Assembly (NCBI GenBank): GCA_000755425.1
Contig: BBMT01000005.1
Span: 186,001-250,000, forward strand
Reading direction: 5' to 3'
Origin: Vibrio maritimus
Lineage (GTDB): Bacteria > Pseudomonadota > Gammaproteobacteria > Enterobacterales > Vibrionaceae
DNA length: 64,000 nt
In this document: piece after piece, positions 48,617-59,100 of the stretch
How positions within the stretch are numbered: the first letter of the stretch is position 1
Layout: every line of letters starts with the position of its first letter
The notes under the pieces: generated by a model
What the model was told of the DNA's origin: nothing
The model's database searches: none
Seen by the model: the letters and a program-made list of their open reading frames with translations, nothing else
Translations under genes and position numbers: made by a program

Positions 48617-49510
48617 TTATGGGCTGGTGAGATCCGAAAGCGTTTCTAGGAACTGCCTGCTGGCAATAGACATAGGGTGAACATCACTGGTGAGAAGCGA
48701 TACGGAACAATCAATATTGTCAGTTAAAGTAACACGAGCCAAATTGGGTTCAAGCGCGTATTGGTGCGCTGTCCAAGGATCGACAATGGCAATGCCGCTG
48801 CCGAGTTTGGCAAGCTCAGCGCCGGCACTGTAGCTTCTGACGCGAAAGGTCGGCGCGAAGTCTTCCTTTTGAGCGGTTATCGCATCATGTAAGCGCATGC
48901 CCAGTGGGTCGCGTTCATCGAGTGCAATTAGGCCGATGTCACTGTTCAGCAATGTTGAAAGTGACAGTGATGAGCGCGCGGGGCTCAGCGCCTTATGATG
49001 CTCATGGCTAAGGAGTACGGTCATAGATTGCTGCAGTAAAAGGAGATGTGATATACCTGCAGGTGTTTCGCGGCCAAACGTGATGGCAAGATCGAGTTCA
49101 TTATCTAGCAGCGCCTGACACAGTTCGGCGTGATTCCCGGTAGTAAGATCAATAGAGCAGGCGTTTTTCTGGGCAAACTCAGATACTAAAGGGGTGAGAA
49201 GCTTAGTCGCTAGCACGGGAGGTGCACCAATACGGATATGTTGATGCCCCGCTTTGACTTTGTTGGTTAAGGTTTGGAAGTGACCAAGCTGGCGATAGAT
49301 TTTTTCCACTTCAGGAAGCAGAGTTTGCGCTTCTTGTGTTGGAACTAGCCGTCCTTTAATGCGTTCAAACAGTGAGAAGCCAAGTTGCTGCTCGGTGTGA
49401 GCCAATACGCGCGTCACATTGGGCTGGGAAACATGCAGATTTCTCGCTGCCCCTGATACCGTTCCAGCTTGCATGATGGCGTAAAAGACTTCCAATTGTC
49501 GAAGATTCAC
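48617..49510 (-). CDS. dgcR: LysR regulator DgcR of D-glutamate catabolism
   Basis: An intact 297-residue LysR protein. MNLRQLEVFYAIMQAGTVSGAARNLHVSQPNVTRVLAHTEQQLG is the winged helix-turn-helix; the rest is the effector domain (HIRIGAPPVLATKLLTPLV). It starts with GTG and lies upstream of dgcN on the same strand, an arrangement matching the known dgcR-dgcN-dgcA set. It probably responds to D-Glu or an intermediate. An inverted repeat spans its own start. Confidence 0.78.
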   Translation of the reverse strand: MNLRQLEVFYAIMQAGTVSGAARNLHVSQPNVTRVLAHTEQQLGFSLFERIKGRLVPTQEAQTLLPEVEKIYRQLGHFQTLTNKVKAGHQHIRIGAPPVLATKLLTPLVSEFAQKNACSIDLTTGNHAELCQALLDNELDLAITFGRETPAGISHLLLLQQSMTVLLSHEHHKALSPARSSLSLSTLLNSDIGLIALDERDPLGMRLHDAITAQKEDFAPTFRVRSYSAGAELAKLGSGIAIVDPWTAHQYALEPNLARVTLTDNIDCSVSLLTSDVHPMSIASRQFLETLSDLTSP

Positions 49511-49548
49511 AGTGACTCCAATAGCGCTAACTCATTAACAGTCACTGT
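49509..49548. promoter_or_regulatory. Inverted repeat over the dgcR start
   Basis: ACAGTGACT and AGTCACTGT, 9-bp perfect arms with a 22-bp spacer, overlapping the GTG start codon. An autoregulatory DgcR site is possible. Confidence 0.4.
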
Positions 49549-49564
49549 AAAACAAACAACAGAA

Positions 49565-49600
49565 CGAAAAAAGGCTTGATCGCAACATGATCAAGCCTAT
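49565..49600 (-). terminator. Terminator of dgkA
   Basis: AGGCTTGATC / GATCAAGCCT stem with a 7-nt loop; the minus-strand reading ends in six T residues. Confidence 0.85.
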
Positions 49601-49642
49601 TTCTTTTTCTATCCGATAACTTTCTCTATTGGCAAGTAGATG

Positions 49643-50017
49643 CTAACTGAAATGAACCCAAAGAATGGAGCCCCATACCATCATAGCAAGACCGATAGCC
49701 AGAAATACTGCCGCTGAGCCGAGGTCTTTTGCACGTCCCGAGAGCTCGTGACGTTCAAGACCGATGCGGTCTACCACGGCTTCTACGGCAGAGTTCATCA
49801 GTTCAACAATCATGACAAAGATAACACTACCCACGAGGGCGGCTTTAGCAAATAAAGAAACATCCAGCATAGCTGCGATGATGACTGCAAAAATCAGCGC
49901 TGCACACTCTTGACGGAATGCCGCTTCGTTTTTCCAAGCCGCAATGAGGCCGTACCAAGAGTAGCGAGCGGCGTAAATAACACGCTTTATGCCAGTATTT
50001 TTTTGAATCTCAGTCAT
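49643..50017 (-). CDS. dgkA: Diacylglycerol kinase DgkA
   Basis: An intact 124-residue integral membrane protein with three helices. RVIYAARYSWYGLIAAWKNEAAFRQE, VELMNSAVEAVVDRIG (the signature with the catalytic Glu) and ELSGRAKDLGSAAVFLA identify it. It phosphorylates diacylglycerol left from membrane-derived phospholipid turnover. It starts 3 bp after the DUF4056 gene stop, so the two are co-transcribed. Confidence 0.95.
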   Translation of the reverse strand: MTEIQKNTGIKRVIYAARYSWYGLIAAWKNEAAFRQECAALIFAVIIAAMLDVSLFAKAALVGSVIFVMIVELMNSAVEAVVDRIGLERHELSGRAKDLGSAAVFLAIGLAMMVWGSILWVHFS

Positions 50018-50020
50018 GGT

Positions 50021-51094
50021 TTAGTTCAACTTTAAAGTAAGTGCGTCGTTGCGATTGTTTTCGTGCTTATCATCAACAGACTTGGAAATGTCGCCAATCG
50101 CTTGGAACTCTTCGTGAGTCCAAACGGTTTTATCTTTTAATGAGGCCGGCAGTATATCAAACGATTGAATATTGTCAGCTTTTACCAATTGCAATTGTCC
50201 GAATTGCTCAAGCTCAGCAAACTCAGATAAGCTCAACGGTGTGCCGTTAGAAACCACATTCGGAATCAAATCCAAACTAAAGTGATAATCGCGCGTTTTC
50301 ACTACCCATTTGTTTGGTAGACGTTTGCTGCTGTCCCACCAGATGCCATCAAGCTCTTTCAGCTTTTCGATACTGGTGTCTTCATCTTGAGCGTCAAGCA
50401 TCTTAAGGTGCTTACGGAAATACTCTGGCATCAGAACAACGAACGCATCTTGAGTAATGTCTGGATTAATTCGCAAAATCTCATAGGCGATGAGTGCACC
50501 GAGCATGTTCGAGTAGAGATCTTCTGGCGAAAACGCCGATGGATACTCTTTAAAACCACCAACAGAAACTAGGCCATACCATTGTGCAATTTCATGCCAT
50601 TGAGCAAGACGAAATGCGAGCAGTGCGGCTAGCTTAGCTTCATCATCTTGTTCTGTGTCTAGCTGGTCTAGGTTGTTAAATACGATGCGACGGTCACGCA
50701 GCTCTGGCGTAAGGTTCACTTGATAGTTGTCGCTGTCGCGCTGCTTAAGAGAGCGATATAAATAGAAGGCAAAATCCGCAGTATCTCGAACGTGCGCGGT
50801 ATCGATAAAGCCGCCTTTATTGGTGAAAATGAGTCCATTCACTTCGTCAGATGCGCCAAATAGGCTGCCGACAACACTGGCTGAGCCATCATTGAATACG
50901 TGCGCGTCGACATCTTCAGTATTAAGAACGTTCTTGATTGAGTAGAAAGGAACAGGGACGCTTCCTAGCTCTGCTTTAAGGCCAGTTCCAAAGGCGCAGC
51001 ATGGTCTGATCCCTACTGGTACGGTCTCTGAATCTGCGAAGCTTGGCGCTGCAACGGTGAGAGTAAGACTCAGTAGCAATAGTAGTTTTTTCAT
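50021..51094 (-). CDS. DUF4056-like exported protein
   Basis: An intact 357-residue protein with a signal peptide (KKLLLLLSLTLTVAAPSFA). IRPCCAFGTGLKAELGSVPVPFYSIKNVL and LAALLAFRLAQWHEIAQWYG are its conserved regions as I recall them for DUF4056; the WHEIAQ stretch resembles a zinc-peptidase HExxx motif but lacks a second His. It lies upstream of dgkA in one operon, suggesting an envelope lipid or lipoprotein role. Function unknown. Confidence 0.7.
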   Translation of the reverse strand: MKKLLLLLSLTLTVAAPSFADSETVPVGIRPCCAFGTGLKAELGSVPVPFYSIKNVLNTEDVDAHVFNDGSASVVGSLFGASDEVNGLIFTNKGGFIDTAHVRDTADFAFYLYRSLKQRDSDNYQVNLTPELRDRRIVFNNLDQLDTEQDDEAKLAALLAFRLAQWHEIAQWYGLVSVGGFKEYPSAFSPEDLYSNMLGALIAYEILRINPDITQDAFVVLMPEYFRKHLKMLDAQDEDTSIEKLKELDGIWWDSSKRLPNKWVVKTRDYHFSLDLIPNVVSNGTPLSLSEFAELEQFGQLQLVKADNIQSFDILPASLKDKTVWTHEEFQAIGDISKSVDDKHENNRNDALTLKLN

Positions 51095-51237
51095 ATGTGA
51101 ACCAAATCAGTGAGTGGAACAAAAAAGCGCAAGATTGTGCAGTGTACGCACCTGTGCTTTGTCAAAAAAATGCAATAATTTGTCGTGAGGATAATAACCG
51201 TTTGAATAAATAGTATTTACCTTTTTCTGCCAATTCG

Positions 51238-53060
51238 CTAATCAAGGTTTGGCGGCTCTGACTGGATTTGGTTTCGGCCGTTTTGTTTTGCCCTATACAA
51301 AGCCGCATCGGCGTTTTCCAATAGCTGTTGTGTTGTTACTTGCTCTTCGATGACCTGATAAGCCACGCCAATTGAAATTGAGAGCACACCAATAGGGCCG
51401 TTTCCTGAATGTGGAATATTGAGAGAGAGGACTTCTTGGCGCATTTTTTCCGCTAAGGTTATGGATTCTTGAGCGGAAACGTTGATTAGCAGAGCACAAA
51501 ACTCCTCACCGCCAATACGCGCGACCATATGGCCACAAGGTACCAGTACTTGTTTGAGAGTATTGGCCACATAACGCAGTGCGAAGTCACCTTGAACGTG
51601 ACCGTAAAGGTCGTTGTATTGTTTGAAATGATCAACATCAATCATCATGGTGGTAATGCTGCTGACATAGAGGCTATGCGCATAGTGCTCGAGCTCACTC
51701 ATGAATGGACGACGATTTGGTAACCCAGTTAGCTCATCGGTTTCTGCGGCAATGTGTAAACGTTGATTTGCCTCTATAAGTTCCTCCTGCAGGGCGGTCA
51801 TTTCTTTTTGGCTGCGTAGCCTTAGGTGCATTTCACTTACCGTGGTTGAAAGGCGGCTTAAGATCGCTCTTTGTGTGTCACTCCAAGCATGGGCGCCGTG
51901 GATGTTGGAAGCAATGAGAAGTCCAAAAATCGCTTTGCCGTCGATCAAGGGGAAAATGGCCACAGAGTCGATACCAAGCTTCTTCATCATGTTGTACTCG
52001 GGATCCGCTTGGGTCTTTAGTAATTCAATGTCATTAATCACAATGGGCTCTAAAGAAAGCAGACGACGTTGCAACAGCGCCATCGAGCCAATATTGAATC
52101 CTTTGTGGTAGGGGTTTTCACTGCCATCTGCCCGCCATGAATAGCGATAGTGCGCGATATTCTCGTCAATGGTGAGCACGCTGAGTCTGTCGATGTCGAG
52201 CAACCGGCCTATGGGTTCAAAGGCACGGTACATAACCGTCGCCATGTTGTCTTCGCTGCAGGTCAGAATATTGAGTGACATATCGGCGAGGATACGATGC
52301 AGCTTACTTTGGGTTTTGTAGGCTTTGGTTTGAATCTCAATACTCTGCTCGAGTTGATTCTGATGATGAAGTAGTTGTCGCTCTGTACGTCTTTGTGCCG
52401 CTATCGCTCGCCTTGAAGCGTTGTTGAGGTTTTGCAGTGCTTTCGCAACGTAGGAGAGTTCATCTTGACGCTGAGTCAGACTGTTGGGCAACTTTAGCTT
52501 ACTCGATGTTTGAGGGTTGATGGTTTTCGATATCGTATAAAGCTCGTTAAGCGGTTTAGTTACGAGCGAGTACACCACCACAACAACAATGGCGATAATC
52601 ACCAAGGCTTCTAGGGTGTTTAAAAGAAATCCTAGTGCCAACCGAGATAATACTTCTTCTTGAATCTTTGAGTCGTCTATTTGATAGGACAAGGTACCTA
52701 GCATTCTGCCGTTGTGGCGCAGATCATAGCTGTGAGTCGGCGAAGTCAACGGTTTTGATACGTTTGCATCGAGCATGGTGCCATCTGTGCTTTTGAGCTG
52801 AATATTTTGGATGTTGCTGTCTTTACTGATGCTGACTAGCAACTGCTCTAACTGGCGAAGATCTAGATCCAGAGTGCCTCTGAGATTGGGTAATAGAGGG
52901 ATCGAACGTGGCTAAGGGTGTTCGTTTCAGCCTGATTCATTTCTTGTCGATAGTCGACATAGGCTTGGATCGATATGTTTAATAGCGCCAAAAAGCCGGT
53001 AGCCACCACCATAATGGCGATGATTTTGTGCCTGAGCGTTTTCATGGGGAGCGATGTCAC
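51238..53060 (-). CDS. Membrane diguanylate cyclase (periplasmic sensor-HAMP-GAF-GGDEF; frameshifted)
   Basis: About 607 residues. A first helix (IIAIMVVATGFLALLNISI), a periplasmic region of about 130 residues, a second helix (LEALVIIAIVVVVVYSLV), HAMP (KPLNELYTISKTI), a coiled stretch, a GAF-like domain and a C-terminal GGDEF with RIGGEEF intact. The break near 52868 is repaired by one G, giving EALWDLDLRQLEQLL. The start overlaps the upstream binding-protein stop (ATGA), so the two are a pair, like LuxP-LuxQ or NspS-MbaA. It should make c-di-GMP under control of the partner. The RxxD inhibitory site was not seen. Confidence 0.82.
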
Positions 53061-54132
53061 TTGAGACCCTCAGACATGGGAACAAATGGGTCGATAGGGT
53101 TCTCTTGAATGTCGATTTTTCGGAAATCTATCCGTTGCCAGTCTTTGTCTTTCAATATGTTGTAGAACTCCGAGGGATAAAGAACGGAGCGGAACAAATT
53201 GTACTTAGTGCGCTGCGGCCAAGGTTCATTGTGTAAGTAGTGATGGATTTTAACTAACGACAGACCCACTGCGGTAAAATGGCCACCCGCCAAGGACGAG
53301 ATTTCGCCCTGCGCCAAAGCATTTAACACTTGCTCGGAGGTGTTGATTGTTCCAACAAAGATGTCGCTGCCGACTTTGATACTGGCTTCTTCGATGGCCT
53401 TAATGGCGCCAAACGCCATGTGATCATTTGCTGTCCATAAGTAGCGTACGTTGTCGTGTCTTTTTAATAAGACTTTGGTTTGTTCATAGGCAATGGACTC
53501 TGACCAGTCTCCATGCACCCGTTGCGCCAGAGAAGTCAGCTCATTTTGCATGATAAATGATTTGGCACCTGCTTCTCGGTTGTTGGATGCGGGAGTAGCT
53601 TTGTCGCCAGAGATGAGCAGAAAGTCACCAGGCTGTCCTCTACCTTTAATAAACAGATCCTGAGCGCTGACAAACCCTATGTGATAGTTGTCTGGAAATA
53701 CGCCAGGTAGTAAACGCGTAGACCAATCGGGTCTGTCTGACACACGTCGTTTGTCATTGGATGATAAATCGTTGAGTGCAAAAGTGACTTTGATTTGTGG
53801 CGATGTAATTGACTCTAGCAAGGCGAGTCCCGCGCCTTTTTCGTTCACTAGAATGACAAAATCTGGCGTGGGGTTTTGCTGCATTCTTTCGACGAGCTTT
53901 TGGCGGGTGAGAAGTCGGTCACGTTCACCATGGATGATCTCGAGTTGCAAGCCAGAGAATCTGCAGCCGCTTGTGCGTAGAGGTCAACATCATGCCAAAA
54001 GCTCTCCTGCGCAAATCCTGGATTTACGAACAGAACTCGGCTTTCAGCTTGATGTGGCGTATTGTCGCCTTTCGCTGCAATGGCTGTGTCTAATAATAAA
54101 CAGTAGGCGCAAAGTGCCCAAATCACTCTCAT
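53057..54132 (-). CDS. Periplasmic sugar-binding-like protein paired with the diguanylate cyclase (frameshifted)
   Basis: About 358 residues. Signal peptide (VIWALCAYCLLLDTAIA), then RVLFVNPGFAQESFWHDVDLYAQAAADSL, the start of type I (LacI/LuxP-like) binding folds, DFVILVNEKGAGL, YLWTANDHMAFGAIKAIEEA and IFVGTINTSEQVLNAL. The break near 53955 is repaired by one C, giving DSLACNLEIIHGERD. No permease or ATPase is near, so it probably senses a ligand for the overlapping diguanylate cyclase. A CRP site lies upstream. Confidence 0.8.
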
Positions 54133-54191
54133 AACAACACTCCCTGTGTTAAAGAAAATTATGGAAGTGATTTGTTAAAACGTCGAATAGT

Positions 54192-54207
54192 TGTGAGTGA
54201 AATCACA
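54192..54207. promoter_or_regulatory. CRP (cAMP receptor protein) binding site
   Basis: TGTGAGTGAAATCACA is a perfect TGTGA-N6-TCACA core. It is centred about 67 bp before the binding-protein start codon, a typical class I or II distance. Confidence 0.75.
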
Positions 54208-54336
54208 TGAATGAGGCAGGAGTCTCAATTCTAAAACGTTGGATATCAGGGGAAAGTGAATAGGTGATATGCAGTTTGGTGCTCAATTGGTGAGTGATTA
54301 GAGGGCGCAGGGCACCCTCTATATTTGTTTTAGAAC

Positions 54337-56338
54337 TTAGCTTAGTGGCTTAGCTTTATTTATGCGTTTTATCCAGGTTCTTGAAGGATGAAGCTCATTG
54401 AGCACATCGACTGGTAGTGGCAGTGGGTCGCCACAAATCTCGGATGCTAGCAGCTCGGCCAACAGTGGCGCTGAGCTAAGTCCACGTGAGCCAAGACCTA
54501 GCATACAGTAAAGTTCTGGGTGCTGTGCTAATTGATGGAGCTGACTGCCTTGCTCATCGTAAGCATTGCTGAGCGCTTCAAAATTGGCCACTTGGCCGAC
54601 AAACGGTAAATGATCTCGGCTGACAGTACGGATCCCTTGACGAGATTGATTGTCGCTGGTGTCGACTTCATTCACCCAGTCTACATTAGGTATGCACGCT
54701 TTTAGTTTGTCACCATTTTCTTGCTGAGCAATTGAATCAAAGTCGGTATCGATGTGCTTACGATCGTAACTGGCGCCAATACAGTGCGTCATGGTGTTGG
54801 GGTTGTGGGGTGTCATATAACCGTCATAACACAATACCGACTTAATCGCTTCGAGCGTTTGCGTGGTTGGAATGTGGCTAACTTGCCCTTTTACTGCGGT
54901 CAGATGCAACGCTTTGGTTTGAGCAAGATGGCTAAACTCGTGACCATTGGCAACAATGACGGCATCAAAATTTGAACCCTCTGGTAGGTTAGAACCATTG
55001 AGTTGCCATTGACCGTTATCGACTTGCCCAATCGAGTCAATTTCAGCATTAAAATGCGCGCTAAGCTTACCGCTGTTTGCGTAGTAGCGGATAAGGCCTT
55101 GAGTCAATTCTGCCGGGCAAAGCCATCCACCCAGCGGGTAATGAACGCTAGCGTGCGGCGAGGCTACGCCAATCGCTTGGCTGGTTTGCTCGGCATCGAG
55201 CTGATGAATGAGCTCGTTCGGGAACTGGCCTTCGAGCATACGTTTAAGCTTTTGCTCTGACTTCTCATCCCATATGAGCTGCGTAACGCCGCACCAATCA
55301 TGGTCAAAATCAAACTGGTTTGCCGCTTGTTCGACGAATTGTCTCGCATATAAAAATGCAGGAGCAAAGACTCGTGATACGCCACGATGTTCACCATTGA
55401 GGAGCGGGTAGACTGCGCCCTGTCGATTGCCAGACGCACCTTCTGCTGGTTGAGAATCTTTGCAAAAGAGGGTGGTCTGAATGCCGCGTTTCTCGAGTGC
55501 AGCGATTAAGGTTGCGCTGGCAACACCTCCACCAATGATGGCGACGTGTTGCGGGCGTGGCTTCGCATTGCGATAGTAAAGAGGCTCAAAGTTGCTATGA
55601 GGCTGCTTTTGCGCGATATGGCCAACAATCATGTCACGTTTGGTACCAAAGCCTTTGGCTTTTTTCATTTCAAAGCCGGCTTCAATCAGACCGCGTCGGA
55701 CAAATCCGGCAGCGGTGAAGGTGGCGCAGGTGCAATCTTGTTTGGCAAGTTTCACCATGCCATTGAAGAGTTCTTGATTCCACATCTCTGGGTTTTGCTA
55801 GGCGCAAAACCATCTAGGAACCAACAATCGACAACGCCTTGTGATGGCGTAGGAACACTTGGCAGGCAGTCTTTAATATCACCAAACCAGAGATCGAGGG
55901 TGATGGCGCCATCAGCAAGCACAATGCGGTGACATTCTGGCACGGCGATAGGATAGTGTGCTTGTAACTGTTTGGCATAGGCTGCCAACTCCGGCCAAGA
56001 CTCATGAGCTTGATCAGATCTTGCTGAGATAATGGGTATTTTTCAAAGCTGATAAAGTGCAGTTCTTGCAACGTTGCGTTTGGGTTTTGTTGTCTGAACT
56101 CTTCGAACCACTGCCATACTGCGAGGAAGTTCAGTCCTGTGCCAAATCCGGTTTCAGCAATGACAAAACGCGGTTGTTCGAAATCGTGCCAACGCTCTGG
56201 AAGTCGGTTTTGCTTCAAGAATACGTAACGAGTTTCTTCTAAACCATTGACATTGGAGAAGTAAACGTCGTCAAATTGATCGGATACCGGGGTGCCCGAC
56301 TCATTCCAGTCGAGTTGCGCATGAGTGATGGAAGTCAT
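54337..56338 (-). CDS. mnmC: tRNA 5-methylaminomethyl-2-thiouridine biosynthesis bifunctional protein MnmC (two frameshifts)
   Basis: About 667 residues, the normal MnmC length. The N-terminal methyltransferase domain has [36 protein letters not shown] and [16 protein letters not shown]; the C-terminal oxidoreductase domain has the FAD motif [17 protein letters not shown] and [20 protein letters not shown]. Breaks near 56012 (add C) and 55797 (add A) restore [17 protein letters not shown] and [12 protein letters not shown]. It finishes mnm5s2U at the wobble position of tRNAs. Divergent from fabB, the usual Vibrio arrangement. Confidence 0.92.
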
Positions 56339-56512
56339 AATTTTGACACTTATCTCGTGTTATACCCTAGGTAGAAAGTTATCACAACTACATTTAGTGG
56401 GGCATCGATAGCATTTATTGATGCGAATTGTACGAATTTATGGGAAAGCTGACCACTTTTATCCTGTATCTTCGTTATCATTTAGCCGTTTTTGAATTTA
56501 TAGGAATGTCAC

Positions 56513-57724
56513 ATGAAACGAGTCGTAATTACCGGTATGGGTATTGTTTCGAGCATCGGTAACAACGTGGAAGAAGTTTTAGCGTCTCTTAAAGCAGGCC
56601 GTTCTGGTATTAACGCCTCTGAGCAATTCAAAGAGATGGGCCTTCGTTCTCAAGTTTGGGGTGATTTGAAAATTAACCCAGCTGAGCATATCGACCGTAA
56701 AAAAATGCGCTTCATGGGCGACGCTGCGGCGTACGCATATCTTTCAATGGAGCAAGCGATCGAAGACGCAGGTCTGACAGACGATCAAGTTTCAAATGAC
56801 CGCACAGGTATCGTTGCAGGTTCTGGTGGTGCGTCTGCACTTAACCAAACACTTGCAGTAGATACACTACGCGCAAAAGGCGTGAAGCGTGTTGGTCCTT
56901 ACATGGTACCTCGTACTATGTCATCAACTGTGTCAGCGTGTCTGGCAACACCATTTAAAATCCGTGGTGTGAACTACACAATGAGCTCTGCATGTGCAAC
57001 GTCTGCTCACTGTATCGGTCACGCGATGGAGCTTATCCAACTTGGTAAGCAAGACATCGTATTTGCTGGTGGTGGTGAAGAGCTAGATTGGTCACAAACT
57101 ATGATGTTTGATGCCATGGGCGCACTGTCTACTAAGTACAACGAAACTCCAGAAAAAGCATCACGTACTTACGATGCGAACCGTGATGGTTTTGTTATCT
57201 CTGGTGGCGGCGGCATGGTTGTTGTTGAAGAACTCGAGCACGCTCTTGCACGTGGCGCGAAAATCTACGGTGAGGTTGTTGGTTACGGTGCAACATCGGA
57301 CGGCTACGACATGGTAGCGCCATCTGGTGAAGGCGCAGTGCGTTGTATGAAGATGGCAATGCAAGATGTTGAAGTGATTGATTACGTGAACACTCACGGT
57401 ACTTCAACGCCTGTAGGTGACGTTAAAGAACTTGGTGCTATCCAAGAAGTCTTTGGCGGCAATAGCCCTGCTATCTCAGCAACAAAAGCAATGACAGGTC
57501 ACGCACTAGGCGCGGCAGGTGTACACGAAGCGATTTACTCAGCGCTAATGCTACACCACGGCTTTATTGCACCAAGCATCAACGTAGATGAGCTGGATGA
57601 AGCGGCACAAGGCCTAGACATCGTCACTGAAACTCGTGAACAAGAGCTAAACACTGTGATGTCTAACAGCTTTGGTTTCGGTGGCACGAACGCAACACTA
57701 GTACTGAAGAAGTACCAAGGTTAA
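56513..57724 (+). CDS. fabB: 3-oxoacyl-ACP synthase I FabB
   Basis: An intact 403-residue condensing enzyme. The catalytic triad is Cys161 (SSACATSAH), His295 ([10 protein letters not shown]) and His330 ([12 protein letters not shown]). [14 protein letters not shown] and [25 protein letters not shown] support FabB over FabF. It elongates unsaturated acyl chains. The region upstream shows only a weak FadR-like half-site (AAGTGGTC on the minus strand near 56450). No lesion. Confidence 0.95.
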   Translation: MKRVVITGMGIVSSIGNNVEEVLASLKAGRSGINASEQFKEMGLRSQVWGDLKINPAEHIDRKKMRFMGDAAAYAYLSMEQAIEDAGLTDDQVSNDRTGIVAGSGGASALNQTLAVDTLRAKGVKRVGPYMVPRTMSSTVSACLATPFKIRGVNYTMSSACATSAHCIGHAMELIQLGKQDIVFAGGGEELDWSQTMMFDAMGALSTKYNETPEKASRTYDANRDGFVISGGGGMVVVEELEHALARGAKIYGEVVGYGATSDGYDMVAPSGEGAVRCMKMAMQDVEVIDYVNTHGTSTPVGDVKELGAIQEVFGGNSPAISATKAMTGHALGAAGVHEAIYSALMLHHGFIAPSINVDELDEAAQGLDIVTETREQELNTVMSNSFGFGGTNATLVLKKYQG

Positions 57725-57831
57725 CCCTGGCTAATCAGTTCTATGATTTCCAGAGCTGACTGGTGAAAGCCAGTCGCAGACGCAAGTTTTAATCCCTGGA
57801 GAGCGGGTTAAAATCCTTTTGTTCTGGATCT

Positions 57832-57858
57832 TGCCCAGCCAAATGGCTGGGCATTTTT
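57832..57858 (+). terminator. Terminator after fabB
   Basis: TGCCCAGCC / GGCTGGGCA stem with an AAAT loop followed by TTTTT. Confidence 0.9.
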
Positions 57859-57966
57859 GTACCTGAATTTTGCCCTGCACCATCTTTCTGTCTCACCTAC
57901 TCGACACATGCTGCTATATCTTGCACAATTCAGCCTATTGTAAGGACAACCCTTTTGGAACTTCCC

Positions 57967-59100
57967 ATGAAGATTATTGTTGATGAGGCAATGCCTTATG
58001 CCGTTGAGCTGTTTAGCCAACTCGGTGAAGTGATCGCCAAACCTGGCCGCGAGTTAACGGCTGACGATCTTGTTGATGTTGATGCGCTCATGATTCGCTC
58101 AATCACTAAGGTAAATGAAGCACTTTTAGAAAAGGCCAACAAGCTTAAATTCGTTGGCACCGCAACCGCAGGGATGGATCATGTTGATCAAGCGCTTCTG
58201 GAGCAGCGCGGTATTTTCTTTACTGCGGCTCCAGGTTGCAACAAAGTGGGCGTGGCTGAGTATGTTATCAGCAGTCTTATGGTGATTGCTCAGCAGCAAG
58301 GTTTCTCTATTTTCGACAAAACAGTGGGTATCATTGGTTGTGGTCAGGTAGGAAGCTACCTGCAAAAATGCTTACAAGGCATTGGTATCAAGGTTCTTCT
58401 TAATGACCCGCTCAAGGAGCAGCAAGGCGACCAAAGAGTCTTTACTGATCTTGATACTCTGCTGGAGCAGGCAGATGTCGTCACCATGCACACGCCGATC
58501 ACTCGCGACGGTGAATATCCAACGCATCACTTAATCAACCAGGCTCGTCTTGATAATTTCCGCGCAGACCAAATTTTGATCAATGCCGCGCGTGGTCCTG
58601 TCGTTGATAACCAGGCACTCAAACAGCGCTTACTCAAGCACGATGGGTTTACTGCCGTTCTTGATGTATTTGAATTTGAACCAGTGGTTGATTTTGATCT
58701 GCTACCTCTGTTAACGTTCGCGACCCCCCACATAGCGGGTTACGGCCTTGAAGGCAAAGCTCGTGGCACGACCATGATCTTTAATAGCTATTGTGAGTTT
58801 TTAGGGTTGTCTGAACGTGCAAACCCAGATGCACTTCTACCCGTTGCTCCAATTCCAGAGCTGACGTTAGATCGCGCGTGGGATGAAGCAACGCTGCACA
58901 GTATGACGCAGATAATCTATGATGTACGCAAGGACGATGCGATTTTCCGCCGTGAAATTCACAGCGAAAATGGCTTCGATAAAATGCGTAAACTTTATTG
59001 GGATAGACGCGAGTATGGCGCTGTCCTTGTTAAGGGTGACGAGTCTTGTAATCTCGCGCCATTAGCAGAACTAGGATTTCAAATCGAGGTAACTAAATGA
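57967..59100 (+). CDS. pdxB: Erythronate-4-phosphate dehydrogenase PdxB
   Basis: An intact 377-residue protein (E. coli PdxB 378). The NAD motif is [37 protein letters not shown] and [11 protein letters not shown] are the substrate and dehydrogenase motifs; the catalytic His is in TPHIAGY. The second step in the DXP-dependent PLP pathway. The ATG at 57967 (MKIIVDEAM) matches the family start. Its stop overlaps asd (ATGA). Confidence 0.95.
   Translation: MKIIVDEAMPYAVELFSQLGEVIAKPGRELTADDLVDVDALMIRSITKVNEALLEKANKLKFVGTATAGMDHVDQALLEQRGIFFTAAPGCNKVGVAEYVISSLMVIAQQQGFSIFDKTVGIIGCGQVGSYLQKCLQGIGIKVLLNDPLKEQQGDQRVFTDLDTLLEQADVVTMHTPITRDGEYPTHHLINQARLDNFRADQILINAARGPVVDNQALKQRLLKHDGFTAVLDVFEFEPVVDFDLLPLLTFATPHIAGYGLEGKARGTTMIFNSYCEFLGLSERANPDALLPVAPIPELTLDRAWDEATLHSMTQIIYDVRKDDAIFRREIHSENGFDKMRKLYWDRREYGAVLVKGDESCNLAPLAELGFQIEVTK

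Noticed and set aside
56440..56460. FadR or FabR operator upstream of fabB
   Set aside because: Only a TGGTC half-site with poor match on the other side; too weak to list as a site.
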